Positions 38,826 to 48,112 of a stretch of 61,398 nt of DNA are shown one piece after another. Within the stretch, counting starts at the first letter, position 1, and each line of letters starts with the position of its first letter. Made by a program: the position numbers and the translations under genes. This stretch comes from Clostridia bacterium (GTDB lineage Bacteria; Bacillota; Clostridia; TANB77; CAG-508). The DNA lies in the NCBI GenBank assembly GCA_022795075.1, contig JAAWGB010000005.1, forward strand, positions 1 to 61,398, in the 5' to 3' direction. Below the pieces are notes generated by a model. That model did not search any database. It had not been told where the DNA came from and worked only from the letters and a program-made list of their open reading frames with translations.

Positions 38826-40517
38826 TTAAGCACCTCTTGATAGTTCAGAATCTTCTTTCTTATTTTTATCCGTATTTCTAAGTTTTTCAGCAAATGAATA
38901 AATATTTTTGTGAGAAATATCTTTTGGTAACTTATTGGCTACTTCATCATGTTCTTTTACAATTTGTAAACAAGCACGCATATAGTCACTACATTTTTGG
39001 GGAGGATTATCAATAATTTGTTCTAATTTTCGAATAAGTAAATCTCTTAAACAAGTATTAGAGTCTCTTTTTCTTAAAACTTCTGCAAATTCACCAATTA
39101 TTTTTTTATGATGAATACCTGCTGTTGTATAAGAGGTATGACCAGAACCACATACATTCATATAAGGAGATAAAGATAAGGCAGTGGAAAGTAAGTATTC
39201 ATCAGTATTAACACGAAAAGGTATAACTTTTTTATTAGCTATTAATTCTTGTAATTTATCAGAATTAATGGAATGATTAGAATCGTATACTTCATTTGGG
39301 AGGTGGTCGGGTAATATTTGCATTTTTTGTTTTATTTTAATGTGTTTCATCATTTCACGATATTTTTCTGATTCTAAAAAAGCTTTACCAGTAGGTGTTT
39401 TTAAGAAGAGTTGTTTTTCTTCTTCTGTTTTAAAATCAGGAATGGCATAAGGAGAGATTAATTTATCAGCAGAAATATTGTCCAAAATATCTAAGTAGTA
39501 AGAAAGTTCATGTTCGTCATTTGGGTCAACTAATTCAAAGAAATTTTTGATATCTATTTGTTTACCATTTAATCCACTATGATAAGCACTACCTTTTGTG
39601 GCAGCATAGTAAGCTTTATTAGACTGAGCTTGTAATTCAACAGGACCAAAAGGTGTGTCAATATTATAATAGATGGCTTGGAAAGCATTTTGTTTTAAAG
39701 GTTCTTTATCCCATTTAGAATTTGCTTGCATGGCATTTTTTACAAGAGGAGAATTTAAAACCACTGGTAAGGTTTTTCTTAAAATGGCAAAATGTAATTT
39801 ATCATCCAATCTAGAACGAAAGTCGTTTGAAAGGAGAATAAGATCCGATAGTTCTTCTTCTGAAATAATAGTTGGAAAATTATCATTTTCTAAAAAATAG
39901 GTATATTGATAAAGAGTATCTTCATAAAGTTGTATAAAAGGATTTTTAGGTTTTCTTTCATCTGTAAATTCTTCAGGAGTAAGTTCAATAATTTTAGCTA
40001 ATAAATTTATTTTTTTTTCGTAAAATTCTTTTACATTATGAATAGGAGAACGCAAATAAGAATCTACCTCATCAGCAAATTTATGATTTTCACAAGAAAG
40101 TTGATATAATTTTGAAATTTCAGGGTCAGAAAATAATTCTTCAAATTCTTCTGAGCTAGGAAGAGAATGATTAATATCATTTAACACTATTTTTAAGCCA
40201 GAAATATCTTTTATAATTTCAGAAGTATCAAAATCATCTTTTGAATCAATATCTTCCATATAATTGGTAAATTCTTTTTGAATATTTTTGATATAACTAA
40301 TATCACTTTTGGTTCGAAATGGAATGTAAATGCTAAGTCTAGGATATAGTTCTTTATAAGTTAAATAGATAGCAGCAGCTAAATAGCATAAATATTCTCT
40401 ATTTTCAAAAGATTGATTTTTTTCAAATTCATCTAGTAAATCGAACATTTTATTTTCTAAATCAATTTGTTCTGGATTGGTATATTTTAGATTCTTTTTA
40501 AATTTATTTTCAGCCAT
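38826..40517 (-). CDS. Divergent RelA/SpoT-like nucleotidyltransferase-domain protein
   Basis: 563 aa, no helices through the membrane. Faint synthetase-like motifs: PFRTKSDISYIKNIQKEF (~66-83), IIKDISGLKIVLND (~101-114) and, much later, GPVELQAQSNKAYYAATKGS (~291-310), which mirror the R.KS..SI..K, DI.G.R and (E)IQIRT...AE.G.A motifs of (p)ppGpp synthetases. The inserts and the large C-terminal part are unlike RelA, Rel or small RelQ/P. No HD hydrolase motif. It could be an alarmone synthetase or a toxin-like relative. Antisense to its neighbours; ribosome site AGGAGG. Confidence 0.45.
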   Translation of the reverse strand: MAENKFKKNLKYTNPEQIDLENKMFDLLDEFEKNQSFENREYLCYLAAAIYLTYKELYPRLSIYIPFRTKSDISYIKNIQKEFTNYMEDIDSKDDFDTSEIIKDISGLKIVLNDINHSLPSSEEFEELFSDPEISKLYQLSCENHKFADEVDSYLRSPIHNVKEFYEKKINLLAKIIELTPEEFTDERKPKNPFIQLYEDTLYQYTYFLENDNFPTIISEEELSDLILLSNDFRSRLDDKLHFAILRKTLPVVLNSPLVKNAMQANSKWDKEPLKQNAFQAIYYNIDTPFGPVELQAQSNKAYYAATKGSAYHSGLNGKQIDIKNFFELVDPNDEHELSYYLDILDNISADKLISPYAIPDFKTEEEKQLFLKTPTGKAFLESEKYREMMKHIKIKQKMQILPDHLPNEVYDSNHSINSDKLQELIANKKVIPFRVNTDEYLLSTALSLSPYMNVCGSGHTSYTTAGIHHKKIIGEFAEVLRKRDSNTCLRDLLIRKLEQIIDNPPQKCSDYMRACLQIVKEHDEVANKLPKDISHKNIYSFAEKLRNTDKNKKEDSELSRGA

Positions 40518-40598
40518 AAGTCCTCCTAATTTGTAGTTTTATGTAATTATATTTTACCATAATAAAAAATAAAATTCAAATAGGGTCTTGAAATTTTA

Positions 40599-40627
40599 TT
40601 GACAATTCATTAGAATGCTTATATAAT
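40599..40627 (+). promoter_or_regulatory. Sigma-A promoter of the U32 gene
   Basis: Perfect TTGACA and TATAAT with a 17-base spacer, 34 bases before the ATG. Confidence 0.78.
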
Positions 40628-40660
40628 TTATCAAAAACAAAGAGAAAATGGGAGAAAAAA

Positions 40661-41891
40661 ATGAAAAAAATAGAATTATTAGCACCAGCAGGATCCTTTG
40701 AAAAAGCAAAAATAGCCTATCTTTATGGAGCTGATGCAGTGTATTGTGGAACTTCTTCTTTATCATTAAGGGCAAGAGCAGATATGAAAGATGATGACTT
40801 AGAAAAAACGATAAAATATGCACACCAGATAGGAAAAAAAGTATATGTAACATTAAATATTTTTGCTTGGGATGAAAAATATGATGAAATAATAAAAATG
40901 GCGAAAAAATTAGAAGAACTAAAACCAGATGGCATCATTGCAGCAGATGTAGGAGTCATTGAAACATTAAAAAAACAAGCACCTTCTGTTCCAATTAATA
41001 TTAGTACACAAGCCAATATTATAAGTTTACAGGATTGTAATTTTTGGTATCAAAATGGAGCTAAAAGGGTCATTATGGCTAGAGAAATGAACAAAAAACA
41101 ATTACAATACATCATGGAAAATAAGCCAAAAGACTTAGAAGTAGAAATTTTTGTACATGGAGCAATTTGTTTTGCTTTTTCAGGAAGATGTTTTTTAAGT
41201 GATTTCTTATCTTGTAGAAGTGCTAATTTAGGAGATTGTGTACAAAGTTGCCGTTGGTCCTATAATTTATATGCAGAAGAAAAAAATAATCCTGGCGAAT
41301 ATATGCCAATTGAAACAGATGAACATGGGACTAGTATTTTTTCTTCTAAAGATTTGTGTTTAATTAAGGAATTGCCAGAGATTATTGAAATGGGAATAGA
41401 TAGTTTAAAAATAGAAGGAAGATTGAAAACAGAATATTATATAGCAAGTGTAATAAATGCTTATCGAAATGCGATTGATGATTATGAAAAAAATCCTCAA
41501 ACTTATGATTATAATAAATATTTAAAAGAGTTAGAAAAAGTAAAAACAAGAGGCTTAACAACTTTTTATTTTAATGATAGAAAAAATAAAGATATTCAAG
41601 AATATAGTGGCAGACAGTATAATGAAAATTATGAATTTGGTGGAAAAGTTGTGACTTATTCAGAAGAAAAATCTATTATAGAAATTAGAAATAAACTACA
41701 AGTAGGAGATGTGTTGGAAATCATTGTTCCAAACAAAATAGAACCTTATGAATTTAAAATTAAGCAATTGTGGAAGGATGAAACTAATGAGGAGATTATG
41801 GCGGTAAGTCCACGGTGTAAAGGGACAAAAGGTTAAGATGAGATTGCCAATTAAGTGTGAACAAGATTGGATTATTAGAAGGAAAAAATAA
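40661..41891 (+). CDS. U32 family peptidase (TrhP-like tRNA hydroxylation protein), +1 shift at CGG
   Basis: About 409 aa. ELLAPAGSFEKAKIAYLYGA, NISTQANI, EIFVHGAICFAFSGRC, RSANLGDCVQSCRW (cluster Cys), KDLCLIKELPEI, DSLKIEGRLKTEYY and a C-terminal beta domain. Frame 0 ends as VSPRCKGTKG. Skipping C of CGG 41813-41815 gives SPGVKGQKVKMRLPIKCEQD then WIIRRKK, the normal U32 C-terminus. With the trmR-like gene this suggests ho5U34 tRNA modification. Confidence 0.88.
41813..41815 (+). other. CGG +1 frameshift site 5 (U32 peptidase)
   Basis: CCA|CGG|TGT TAA-region in frame 0; CCA GGT GTA AAG after dropping C. Confidence 0.72.
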
Positions 41892-41926
41892 AGTTTTGTA
41901 AGTTGATAAATAAGAATGGAAAAAAT

Positions 41927-41955
41927 TTGAATTTTTTTATGAAATATGTTATAAT
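41927..41955 (+). promoter_or_regulatory. Promoter of small ORF
   Basis: TTGAAT, 17-base spacer, TATAAT. Confidence 0.55.
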
Positions 41956-41986
41956 ATAAAATATCAAAGCCTAAGGAGGTTGGCAT

Positions 41987-42133
41987 ATGAAAGTTACTGT
42001 TAAGAACAAGACTTACAAAGTAGTGTCAAGAGGATATCGGAGCTGGGAAGAGGCGGAAAAGGATGTTCCTAGAAAATTTCGAAGGAGAGGAAGTACAACG
42101 TACTATGATAAGAAAACTGAAAAATGGTACGTG
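41987..42133 (+). CDS. Small Arg/Lys-rich orphan protein (48 aa)
   Basis: MKVTVKNKTYKVVSRGYRSW, EEAEKDVPRKFRRRGSTTYY, DKKTENGT. Strong AAGGAGG site 7 bases before the ATG and its own promoter. It has an in-frame CGG (TAT CGG AGC) and more G/C than its neighbours, so it looks acquired. In the -1 frame after 42121 the sequence KWYVIAPE would follow, which hints at a lost A in the AAAA run and a slightly longer original protein. Function unknown. Confidence 0.5.
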
Positions 42134-42155
42134 ATAGCTCCAGAATAGCAGTATC

Positions 42156-42196
42156 CGGGAAAAGGGAATGTTTTACGACATTTCCCCTTTCCCTTT
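42156..42196. terminator. Hairpin terminator between convergent genes
   Basis: GGGAAAAGGGAATG...CATTTCCCCTTTCCC, followed by TTTTAT. Confidence 0.75.
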
Positions 42197-42240
42197 TATA
42201 TGAAAATTAATACAAATTACAAAAAAAGTCTTTTTGTAAT

Positions 42241-43039
42241 TTAGTGTTGGCTTTCTAGTAAAGAAGCAACAATAAAACCGTAGTATGCAAGATAAAATAC
42301 CAATTATCACGTCAAGAGAAGATGAAAAGGTAGGCAATAAAACAAAAATAGAACCAACCGTAAAACCAATTATACAATAAAAGGTAGGACCATAAAAACG
42401 AGTTAGTAAAAAATTTGTTAATTTTAGAAAGCAAAATCCACCAATAATAACGCCAATAAGAATGGGAATTAAAACAGGAAAATGTAAGGTAGAAACAGAA
42501 GAAAGATAAATAGGGTAAATACCCAATAGCATCAGAATAATGGTACTACTAACACCTGGTACAACAATTCCAATAGACATCAAAAATCCACCTAAAACAA
42601 GATATAGAAAACTGGCATTTTCTAAAGTTTGAATGGCTACAATGTTTTCCCCAAAAATACAGCTAATACCAATTATAAGGGCAAACAAAAAGAAAAACCA
42701 GTAACAGGGCTTAAAGGTTTGCTTTTTATTAATTTCTTTTAATAAGGCAGGGATACTTCCTAAAATTAGTCCAATAAAAATGGATTTTGTTTGGATGGGG
42801 AATTGATAAAGAGAGTAGTTTAAAAGATTGCCAAATAAGACAATTCCAATTCCAGCACCGATAACAAGGGGAAAAAGAAATTTTAAGTTAGTTTTTACAT
42901 CATTAAAAAAGTTTAAAATACTATCAATTAATTTTTCGTATAATCCAAAAATAACACAAAATACACCACTGCTAATTCCTGGAAGAATGGCTCCACTACC
43001 AATGGCAATTCCTTTTAAAGTGTCTAATAAAAATTTCAT
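42241..43039 (-). CDS. DUF368 membrane protein (polyprenyl-phosphate transporter family), +1 shift at CGG
   Basis: About 265 aa, eight or so helices. ATG 43039 has GAGGTG 7 bases upstream (MKFLLDTLKGIAIGSGAILP). DUF368 hallmarks: GISSGVFCVIFGLYEK, GLILGSIPALL, MSIGIVVPGVSSTIILMLLG, GFTVGSIFVLLP. Members flip undecaprenyl phosphate carriers. Frame 0 runs into a basic non-membrane tail (ILRFYCCFFTRKP...). Skipping C of CGG (42280-42278, after CTA) gives ILGFIVASLLESQH and a stop, completing the last helix. A minus-strand example of the same event. Confidence 0.85.
42278..42280 (-). other. CGG +1 frameshift site 6 (DUF368)
   Basis: CTA|CGG|TTT in frame 0; CTA GGT TTT ATT GTT after dropping C. 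Minus strand. Confidence 0.72.
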
Positions 43040-43117
43040 GATATACACCTCATTTAATTGTATGAGTAAAGAAAAATTACATGATAAATTTTTATTTAAT
43101 AGGCTTATTAATTTGAT

Positions 43118-43318
43118 GCTGCCCAAGAAAAAAATAGATTCTAAAAAAAGAAAAACAGTTCGTTCAAGTAATTTTCATAGAAATTCTAACATTATTTTAT
43201 GGCACCCTTCCACGCCAAAGGCGTGAACTCTTTCCATAAAATAATGAATAATTTCTACTTCAATTACTTTCAATTCACTGTTTTTCTTTTTTTAGAATTT
43301 ATTTTTTTCTTGGGCAGC
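43118..43318. repeat. Long-hairpin element, copy F (type II apex)
   Basis: Unique arms GCTGCCCAAGAAAAAAATAG.../...TTTTTTTCTTGGGCAGC (~42 bp) around the core, same orientation and same CACGCC/GGCGTG apex as copy A. In the 400-base gap between the divergent DUF368 and acyl-CoA synthetase genes. No gene is seen in that gap. Confidence 0.85.
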
Positions 43319-43440
43319 GTGCTAAATAAGAAGAATAAAATTCATTTATATTTGTTTGTACTGAGAGGTCAGTTCAATCGTTTTTTGAGTAAATTTATGA
43401 TATAAATATAAAATAATCCATAACAAACGAGGAGAAATTT

Positions 43441-45162
43441 ATGAGTGAAAGACAATATATAAAAATAACAGACTTAAAAGACATGTTAAAAAAATCTGGT
43501 AAACAATATGCAGATAAAATAGCCTATCAAATCAAAACGAAAGAAGGAAACTATCAATATATAACCCATAAAGAAGTACGCCAAAAAATTGACGCTTTAG
43601 GAACAGCCTTAGTTGAAATGGGGCTAAAAGACAAAAGAATAGCAGTAATAGGAGAAAATCGATGGGAATGGGAAATTGCCTATTTATCTATTGTATGTGG
43701 AACAGGCACAGTTGTTCCATTAGATAAATCTTTACCAGAAAATGAGCTAAAAAATTTAATTGAGCGTTCAGAAGTAGAAGCTATTTTTTATACTAAAAAA
43801 TATGAAACCATATTAGAAAATGCGAAAAACGAAGGAATTGGTCAATTAAAACATCTTATATCAATGGACTTAGAGCAACATACAAAAGGAATTTATGCAC
43901 AAAAAGAATTAATTGAAAAAGGAGAACAATTAATTAAACAAGGAAACCAAGAATTTATAAAGGCAAAAATTGATCATGAAAAAATGAGTATCATGTTATT
44001 TACATCAGGAACTACGTCAGCTTCCAAAATTGTAGCATTATCCCATAAAAATTTATGTTCTAACTTAATGGATATTGCATCTATTTTAGACGTGGATTGT
44101 GAAGATGTATTTTTATCTTTTTTACCATTGCATCATGTATTTGAGTGTACAGTGGGCTTTTTATTTGCTTTATACAAAGGAGCCAAAACCGTTTTTTGTG
44201 ATGGAATTAGGCACATTCCAGAAAATATGAAAGAATACAAAGTTTCTGTTATGGCATCTGTACCAGCAATTTACGAAAGAATTTTTAAAATGATACGAAA
44301 ACACATAGAAAACCAAGGAAAACTAGAGGAAATTTTACAAAAGGAAGAACAATATAAAAATCATTCAATGGAAGAAAAAAGAAAAGTATTTCAAGAAATT
44401 CATGATATGTTAGGTGGCAATATCAAACTTTTAATTAGTGGAGCAGCCAGTTTAGACTCCAAAATTGAAGAAAAGTATCGATTGCTAGGATTAAATATAG
44501 TACAAGGATATGGTTTAACAGAAACCTCACCAGTTATTGCCATTGGAACCAATCAACATTATAAATTAGGATCAATTGGAAAATGTGTGCCAAGTGTAAA
44601 AGCAAAAATAATTAATACTAATCAAGAAGGAATTGGTGAATTAATTGTACAAGGCCCCAATATCATGTTAGAGTATTTTGGAAATCGAATGGATACCAAA
44701 AAAGCATTGGTAGATGGCTGGTTCTATACAGGAGATTTAGCCAAAATTGATGATGAAGGCTATATTTTTATTTGTGGAAGAAAGAAAAGTGTAATTGTTT
44801 TAAAAAATGGTAAAAATATTTTTCCAGAAGAAATGGAAAACTTAATCAATCGAATTGAAGGAATAGAAGAATCTTTTGTCTTTGGTAAACAAATGTCTGA
44901 AGATAAAAATGATATCAAAATTTTTGCTAAATTAGTTTATAATCAAGAAATTATAGAAAATACCTATAAAGTACATGGCGAAGATGAAATTTTTGGAGCA
45001 ATTAATGAAAAAATAAAAGAAATCAATAAAATGATGCCACATTATAAGGCTATAAAGGGAATTGTATTAACACAAGAACCTTTGATAAAAACAACGACCA
45101 ATAAAATAAAAAGACAACAAAATTTAGAACAAATGAGAAAAGAGGAAATGGTATGCAACTAA
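43441..45162 (+). CDS. AMP-binding long-chain acyl-CoA (or acyl-ACP) synthetase
   Basis: 573 aa. Activates a fatty acid with ATP. P-loop MLFTSGTTSASKIVALSHKN, FLPLHHVFE, QGYGLTETSPV, GWFYTGDLAKIDDEGYIFIC, GRKKSVIVLKNGKNIFPEE, and a C-terminal lid with KTTTNKIKRQQ. ATG follows GAGGAGAAATTT. Its last 10 bases overlap birA. Heads the fatty-acid gene group and may recycle exogenous or released fatty acids. Confidence 0.92.
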   Translation: MSERQYIKITDLKDMLKKSGKQYADKIAYQIKTKEGNYQYITHKEVRQKIDALGTALVEMGLKDKRIAVIGENRWEWEIAYLSIVCGTGTVVPLDKSLPENELKNLIERSEVEAIFYTKKYETILENAKNEGIGQLKHLISMDLEQHTKGIYAQKELIEKGEQLIKQGNQEFIKAKIDHEKMSIMLFTSGTTSASKIVALSHKNLCSNLMDIASILDVDCEDVFLSFLPLHHVFECTVGFLFALYKGAKTVFCDGIRHIPENMKEYKVSVMASVPAIYERIFKMIRKHIENQGKLEEILQKEEQYKNHSMEEKRKVFQEIHDMLGGNIKLLISGAASLDSKIEEKYRLLGLNIVQGYGLTETSPVIAIGTNQHYKLGSIGKCVPSVKAKIINTNQEGIGELIVQGPNIMLEYFGNRMDTKKALVDGWFYTGDLAKIDDEGYIFICGRKKSVIVLKNGKNIFPEEMENLINRIEGIEESFVFGKQMSEDKNDIKIFAKLVYNQEIIENTYKVHGEDEIFGAINEKIKEINKMMPHYKAIKGIVLTQEPLIKTTTNKIKRQQNLEQMRKEEMVCN

Positions 45163-45735
45163 GGAATTTGACAACAAAAATAATAGGAAAGAAAGTAATA
45201 TTTTATGAGCAAATTGATTCAACACAATTAGAAGTTTGGAGAAGAATTGAAAAAAATAATATCCAAAATGGAACCATTATTTTAGCAGATAAACAAACAA
45301 ATGGCAAACGGAACACATGGTAGAAAATGGTATACAGATGAAAATAATAATATTGCTTTTTCATTGTTCTTACAAGCTAATTGTCAAATTAGTCAATTAG
45401 AAAACTTAACCCTTATGATTGCCGAAACGATAGTAGAAGTGTTTGAAAATTTGTATGATATAAGCCTTACCATAAAATTTCCAAATGATTTGGTATACCA
45501 AGGAAAAAAATTAGGTGGCATTTTAACACAAACGAAGTTACAAGGTGAGTTGGTAAAATATATTGTAATTGGGATAGGTATGAATACGAATCAAGAGAAT
45601 TTTGAAGAAGAAATAAGAAAAATTGCTACATCTATTAAAAAAGAGTTTAAAATTGAAATAAATAATCAAAAAGTAATAACAAAGTTTTGTAATTTATTTG
45701 AACCTAAAATTAAAAATTATTGTAACCTATTTTAG
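45153..45735 (+). CDS. birA: Biotin--[acetyl-CoA carboxylase] ligase, +1 shift at CGG
   Basis: Attaches biotin to AccB. ATG 45153 lies inside the previous gene with GAGG upstream. Frame 0: FYEQIDSTQLEVW, TIILADKQTNGK then CGG 45309-45311. Dropping C gives GKGTHGRKWYT, the biotinyl-AMP loop (GRGRxGR family). Then KFPNDLVYQGKKLGGILTQT, GIGMNTNQENF. About 193 aa, single-domain without the DNA-binding head. Without the shift the active-site loop would be split. Sits just upstream of acc genes. Confidence 0.9.
45309..45311 (+). other. CGG +1 frameshift site 7 (birA)
   Basis: AAA|CGG|AAC in frame 0; AAA GGA ACA CAT GGT after dropping C, inside the biotinyl-AMP loop. Confidence 0.78.
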
Positions 45736-45877
45736 AAAAAATAATAGAAACTTTTTATAACAGAATTTAGTAGAAGATAATGATTAATTATAAAGAATGA
45801 TTTAAAAAGAAAAATAGATAGTTTCGTAATTTTTATAGAAATTCTTGTAAACTTAGTTAGGAAAGGAAGAAAGTAAA

Positions 45878-46814
45878 ATGAAATTAGGATTTTTGTTTCC
45901 GGGTCAAGGTTCCCAAAGTATTGGAATGGGTCAAGACTTATATGAAAAATATGAAATTGTAAAAGAAGTATATAAAAAAGTACAAGAATTAACAGGAGTA
46001 GATATTGCCCAAATTACGTTTAAAGGGGAAGAAGAAGTATTAAATGAAACAAAACATACACAGTTAGCCATTTTGACAATGAGTTTGGGAATTTTGGAAA
46101 TTTTAAAACAGCATAATATTTATGCAGAAGTTACTAGTGGACTAAGTTTAGGGGAATATGCTGCTCTTATTTGCAGTCAAGCTATTTCTTTTGAAGAAGG
46201 TGTGAAATTAGTTCAAAAAAGAGGACAATATATGCAAAATTTAGCTCCAAAAGGTGAATGGCTAATGGCTGCTATTATGGGTATGAATGAAGAAGAAGTA
46301 AAAGAGATTTGCCAACAAGTAACAAAAGGATTTGTAGTTCCTGCTAATTTTAATACAACTGGACAAATTGTTATTTCTGGAGAAAAACAAGCAGTTGAAC
46401 AAGCAGAAGAAGTGGCCAAACAAAAGGGTGTAAAAAAAGTAAAGATATTAAAAACAGCAGGACCTTTTCACACTGAAAAATTAATAGAGGCATCTAAGGC
46501 ATTAAGAAAAGAGCTAGAAGGTGTAACAATTCATGACTTTACTATACCAGTTGTTAAAAACTTAGATGGAAGGCTTTATAACAAACTAGAGGATGTGAAA
46601 GATATTTTGGCTAGACATATCATTTCTCCAGTTAGGTTTTCAAATAGTTTAGAAACGATGCTAAATATGGGAGTCGATACTTTTGTTGAAATTGGTCCAC
46701 GGAAAAACATTATCAGGATTTGTAAAACGATTCGATACCAATAAAGAGGTTACTATTCTAAATATTAACAATGTAGAAAGTTTGGAAAAGGTATTGCAAA
46801 TGTTGGCTAAATAG
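45878..46814 (+). CDS. fabD: Malonyl-CoA:ACP transacylase FabD, +1 shift at CGG
   Basis: Loads malonyl units on ACP. 311 aa when joined: FPGQGSQSIGMGQDLYEKY, nucleophile GLSLGEYAAL, QKRGQYMQNL, AGPFHTEKLIEASKAL (catalytic His), then VDTFVEIGP and CGG 46700-46702. Skipping C gives GKTLSGFVKRFDTNKEVTIL, NINNVESLEKVLQMLAK, the standard FabD end. Frame 0 instead stops after KNIIRICKTIRYQ. GGAAAGGAAGAAAGTAAA is the ribosome region. Confidence 0.92.
46700..46702 (+). other. CGG +1 frameshift site 8 (fabD)
   Basis: CCA|CGG|AAA in frame 0; CCA GGA AAA ACA after dropping C (EIGPGK motif). Confidence 0.8.
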
Positions 46815-46946
46815 AAGTTAAAAATAGATAAATTTTTGGATTAAAATAATAGGGAAGTAGGCGGTAAAAAAATCAGCCAAGTAATCTTAAAGAAGAGGTA
46901 TTTTTAAGTTTATAGATTAAAATCATAAAAGGAGATTGAAAAAATA

Positions 46947-47681
46947 ATGAATAAAGTAGCATTAATTACAGGAGCAACAAGAGGTATTGGAAGACAAATA
47001 GCCATTACTCTTGCCAAAGAAGGTTATGATATTGCTCTAAATTATCGTAAAGAAAATGAAGATTTAGAAAATACGAAAAAAGAAATAGAAGAAAATAAAG
47101 TTAAGTGTTTTGCTGTTAAGGGAGATGTTTCTAATTTTGAAGATTGTGAAAAAATAGTGAAACAAGTAATCGAAAATTTTGGAAAAATAGATGTGTTAGT
47201 TAATAATGCTGGAATAACAAAAGATATGTTATTAATGAGAATGAAAAAAGAGGATTTTGAACAAGTTATTGATATTAATTTGGTGGGGACTTTTAATGTG
47301 ACAAAAAATGTTATTAATCATATGTTAAAAGCTCGTACTGGCAGGATAATTAATATTTCTTCTGTAGTAGGTGTTTCTGGCAATGCAGGACAAACAAATT
47401 ATTCGGCATCAAAGGCAGGCATGATAGGATTTACTAAAAGTTTGGCAAAAGAGGTTGCATCAAGAGGTGTTTTGGTAAATGCAGTGGCACCAGGATTTAT
47501 TGAAACAACTATGACAGAGGTTTTGAAAGATGAGATAAAAGAGGAAATAGCTAAAGGAATTCCCCTAAAACGAATGGGAACGCCACAAGATGTGGCTAAT
47601 GTTGTAAAATTTTTGTGTTCAGAAGATAGTTCGTATATGACAGGGCAAGTCTTACAAGTAGATGGTGGTATGTTAATGTAA
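46947..47681 (+). CDS. fabG: 3-oxoacyl-ACP reductase FabG
   Basis: NADPH-dependent SDR, 244 aa: TGATRGIGRQIAITLAKEG, VNNAGITKDMLLMRMK, NISSVVGVSGNAGQTNYSAS (Ser, Tyr) with K two residues on, APGFIETTMTEVL, GQVLQVDGGMLM. Reduces beta-ketoacyl-ACP. AAAGGAGATTGAAAAAATA precedes ATG. The 132-base gap before it holds no gene. Confidence 0.95.
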   Translation: MNKVALITGATRGIGRQIAITLAKEGYDIALNYRKENEDLENTKKEIEENKVKCFAVKGDVSNFEDCEKIVKQVIENFGKIDVLVNNAGITKDMLLMRMKKEDFEQVIDINLVGTFNVTKNVINHMLKARTGRIINISSVVGVSGNAGQTNYSASKAGMIGFTKSLAKEVASRGVLVNAVAPGFIETTMTEVLKDEIKEEIAKGIPLKRMGTPQDVANVVKFLCSEDSSYMTGQVLQVDGGMLM

Positions 47682-47700
47682 AAACAAATTGAAAGGAAAA

Positions 47701-47730
47701 AGCCCCTACACCTTCAGAGGGTAGGGACTC
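47701..47730. terminator. Hairpin between convergent genes
   Basis: GCCCCTACACC...GGGTAGGGAC stem; closes fabG and the minus-strand orphan. Confidence 0.6.
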
Positions 47731-47741
47731 TTAAACAAGTT

Positions 47742-48035
47742 CTAAGGAATTGGTGGCACCCATATATTAGCAACTGTAATTTGATAGGATGGAGTGAAGG
47801 TTTTATTCATAGTAATTTCTCCTTCAATTCCCAAATCGTTTAAAATTGCAAGGGCAGTTTGTGTTTCATAGGTAGAACCTGTTGACTGAATGATAAAATT
47901 GTTGGGAATGGTTCTGTTGTAGAAAACTTGTCCCACAAGTTGGCTAAGAATATCCAACTTGCTACCTTTTAATGGGTCACTGCTTTGGTCGATGGTGTCC
48001 CGAAGGGCAATTGCCCTTTCAAAAAAATCTTTCAT
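47742..48035 (-). CDS. Orphan protein of unknown function (97 aa)
   Basis: MKDFFERAIALRDTIDQSSD, then TGSTYETQTALAILNDLGIE and a Pro-ended tail ANIWVPPIP. AAGGAGGTATCAGT upstream. Higher GC than the neighbours, with an in-frame CGG Arg (CTT CGG GAC) that needs no shift. It splits the fab gene group on the opposite strand and so looks inserted. No family recognised. Confidence 0.6.
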   Translation of the reverse strand: MKDFFERAIALRDTIDQSSDPLKGSKLDILSQLVGQVFYNRTIPNNFIIQSTGSTYETQTALAILNDLGIEGEITMNKTFTPSYQITVANIWVPPIP

Positions 48036-48112
48036 ACTGATACCTCCTTGGTATTTTTATGTAAATAGTATATCATAAATTTGAAACAAATACAATAGAA
48101 AGGAATAGAAAG

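Noticed and set aside
43319..45877. FapR or FabT operator upstream of the fab genes
   Set aside because: No TTAGTACC-type palindrome found in the gaps before 43441 or 45878.
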